Assembly: GCA_946480785.1 (NCBI GenBank)
Contig: CAMLLD010000108.1
Coordinates: forward strand, 1 to 15,325
From: an uncultured Blastocatellia bacterium
GTDB taxonomy: Bacteria > Acidobacteriota > Blastocatellia > Pyrinomonadales > Pyrinomonadaceae
Direction: 5' to 3'
DNA: 15,325 nt
Positions 13,468 to 15,325 of the stretch are shown here, in pieces. Position numbers and translations under genes: made by a program. How positions within the stretch are numbered: position 1 is the stretch's first letter; each line of letters begins with the position of its first letter. The notes under the pieces were generated by a model, which was given only the letters and a program-made list of their open reading frames with translations, had not been told where the DNA came from and ran no database searches.

Positions 13468-15325
13468 ATGCCCAAAAACAAGGCAAAGGACCGGCAAAGA
13501 GTCGGAAAGAAAACTGAAGGCACGATCAGTAGAAGAACGGTGCTCAAGATTGGAGCAGCAGCCGGCGCCGCTACGGTAGTGGCCCCGACCATGCTGTCTT
13601 CGAGCAAAGCACTGGGCTTTCAGGAGACGATTCCCGAGCCGGTGACTTGCGCTAACGGACTACCCAGTCCACCCCATCATCCTTTCGTGGATGATTTCTC
13701 GGCTCCGTTTCCCGCGGATGACCACCCCTTGAATCCGCAACCAACCGAGTTTCCGAACCTCGGAGCAGGTGAAGCTGATCGAGCGCCGCACCCGCGCTGG
13801 ACCCAGTTCTCACCGGTCCATTTCACGTACGAGATATTTTGCCAACCCGGCCTCCATCAGTTCCATTCGGACTTCGGGCAAACATATATCTGGGGCCACA
13901 ACGGTCAATATCCTGGTCCAACTTTCTTCGGGAAATACGGCAAATCCGGAATCGTTCGCTTCCACAATAATCTGCCGGTGACCACCACGACGTTTGGCAG
14001 GAACGAGATCACGATCCACCTGCACAACGGTCACCACGGTTCAGAGAGCGACGGTTTCGCCGGCGATTTCTTCGGCACCGGTTTCTGGAAAGACAACCTG
14101 TACCCGAACGTCTACGCCGGTATCGACGCTTACGGCGGCACGCCAGGCGGCGACGGAGTCGGTGACCCACGCGAGAAGATGGGTTCCTTCTGGTATCACG
14201 ATCACCGTGCTGAGTTCACGCTGAACAACAACGTTCTCGGCCTGAACGGCATGTACCTCGTGTATGACAAAACCGATCCGGGCCATGAGAACCCGAGCGC
14301 GGGCTCGCTTCAGTTGCCCGGTTACTACGGCGTCACTGATTTTCCGCTGATTCTTGTGGATCACAGGTTCTGCGCTACTTCCGGCGGACGTACCGAATTG
14401 GTCAACGCAGCCGGCGGCGACAAGTTCATCGTTAACGGAAAGATCCAGCCGAAGATGACTGTCAGACGGCGTAAGTATCGGTTTCGCATCCTCAACACGG
14501 GCCCAACCCAGACTTACGATCTGACGCTGATCAAACCGGACGGTTCAGTGGGAACAATCACTGTGATCGCAACGGACGCGAACTTCCTCGAGCACCCGAT
14601 ACCGATCGACGCAGGCGCGAATGCCGGTAATAGCAATTCCACGACTGCGCCGATCGTACCCGGCGGACTCAGAGTGAGCGTGGCCGAGCGCTACGATATT
14701 ATCATCGACTTCGCAGAATTCCCGGCCGGCTCGAAGCTCTATCTCAAAGAGAACCGGGCCATGTTTGTCGGCAACCCGTCTCCGGATCCATTACCGCCAG
14801 GATTGAACATCAACAACGTGTTGATGCAATTCAACGTGGTAAACCGCGAGCCGTGGTTCCCGGCTGACACGCCGCCGATCCCCTCGACCCTCTGCACTTA
14901 CCCAACGTTGCCGGCAACCGACAACACGTGGGAATGGCAGTTCGTGCTCGTGGGTGGCCGCTTCCGAGTGAAGAGACCATTCGATACGGTTGGCTGCACG
15001 TTCGATCCGGACCACTCGGCGCACTGCATCCTTCAGGGCACAACTGAAGAGTGGCTCATCAACAACAACATCGCGTCAGGCTGGGTCCACCCGGTCCACA
15101 TTCACTTCGAAGAGTTCCGCACTCTGAAGCGCTTTGTGAACGGTGTGGAAGTTCCCGTACCGCCGTTGATGTCGGGCAGGAAGGACGTCACTCGCATGGA
15201 GGCGGGACAAGGCGCGCTGATCAAGATGCAGTTCAGAGACTACAGCGGCAGGTATCTCATCCACTGCCATAACATGGCCCACGAGGACAACTTCATGATG
15301 GTCCGCTGGGACATCGTTCCCGACC
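13468..15325 (+). CDS. Tat-exported multicopper oxidase (CotA/bilirubin oxidase/phenoxazinone synthase-like), 3' end outside window
   Basis: This copper enzyme oxidises a phenolic, metal or similar electron donor and reduces O2 to water, after export in folded form by the Tat pathway. The reading frame is open from ATG 13468 to the window edge (619 codons, no stop). GGAG lies 5 nt upstream of the start. The twin-arginine signal is at 22-23 (SRRTVLKIGAAAGAA) after a basic N-region. Copper sites are all visible: HLHNGHHG (184-191), FWYHDHR with H244/H246, HPVHIH (541-546), and HCHNMAHEDNFMM (599-611), giving type 1 ligands H541, C600, H605 and probable axial M610. The middle contains the GLNGMYLVYD and LVDHRF stretches typical of three-domain enzymes. 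Only a short C-terminal end should be missing. Natural substrate unknown; laccase-like, bilirubin oxidase-like or pigment-forming activity are all possible. Confidence 0.92.
   Translation, partial: MPKNKAKDRQRVGKKTEGTISRRTVLKIGAAAGAATVVAPTMLSSSKALGFQETIPEPVTCANGLPSPPHHPFVDDFSAPFPADDHPLNPQPTEFPNLGAGEADRAPHPRWTQFSPVHFTYEIFCQPGLHQFHSDFGQTYIWGHNGQYPGPTFFGKYGKSGIVRFHNNLPVTTTTFGRNEITIHLHNGHHGSESDGFAGDFFGTGFWKDNLYPNVYAGIDAYGGTPGGDGVGDPREKMGSFWYHDHRAEFTLNNNVLGLNGMYLVYDKTDPGHENPSAGSLQLPGYYGVTDFPLILVDHRFCATSGGRTELVNAAGGDKFIVNGKIQPKMTVRRRKYRFRILNTGPTQTYDLTLIKPDGSVGTITVIATDANFLEHPIPIDAGANAGNSNSTTAPIVPGGLRVSVAERYDIIIDFAEFPAGSKLYLKENRAMFVGNPSPDPLPPGLNINNVLMQFNVVNREPWFPADTPPIPSTLCTYPTLPATDNTWEWQFVLVGGRFRVKRPFDTVGCTFDPDHSAHCILQGTTEEWLINNNIASGWVHPVHIHFEEFRTLKRFVNGVEVPVPPLMSGRKDVTRMEAGQGALIKMQFRDYSGRYLIHCHNMAHEDNFMMVRWDIVPD

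Overview
The window looks like chromosomal DNA of a Gram-negative soil or environmental bacterium, most probably an acidobacterium (Acidobacteriota, perhaps a Blastocatellia-like lineage). The main reasons are the Oar-type TonB-dependent receptor with an N-terminal carboxypeptidase-regulatory domain, which this phylum carries in many copies, the moderately high GC content, and the secreted proteins with Pro-Thr linkers and Ca-binding modules. The taxonomic call is inference; no rRNA or tRNA gene is present.

Layout: (1) Positions 18-3032 (-) encode an outer-membrane receptor whose C-terminal end looks cut short or frameshifted at the left edge. (2) A 148-bp divergent control region (3033-3180) holds a recognisable promoter for each direction and three copies of a 9-bp direct repeat. 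(3) Positions 3181-8536 (+) hold a tight five-gene run: an M20 metallopeptidase/deacylase, an enolase-superfamily racemase of the N-succinylamino acid racemase/o-succinylbenzoate synthase type, a PLP aminotransferase, an RpiR/SIS regulator, and a PHYHD1-like Fe(II)/2-oxoglutarate oxygenase. I read it as a dedicated, locally regulated route for an N-acylated or D-configured amino acid: import (perhaps by the divergent receptor), racemisation, deacylation, transamination and oxidation. The individual families are clear; the combined pathway is my inference and is the most interesting item here.

(4) Positions 8548-10798 (-) are a two-gene secreted-protein operon: a small exported protein, then a metzincin-like protease with a Pro-Thr linker, a Cys-rich segment and an RTX-type Ca-binding module. 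It is convergent with the five-gene run (11 bp between stops) and looks AT-richer than its neighbours. (5) lexA (10864-11493, -) and an exported SYLF/Ysc84 protein (11620-12333, -) follow. (6) On the + strand come an unusual AraC-type DNA-binding protein with an Asn-Gly-Ser repeat tail (12563-13135) and a Tat-exported multicopper oxidase (13468 to the right edge, incomplete), separated by a 332-bp intergenic region.

No CRISPR array, insertion sequence, tRNA or rRNA was seen.
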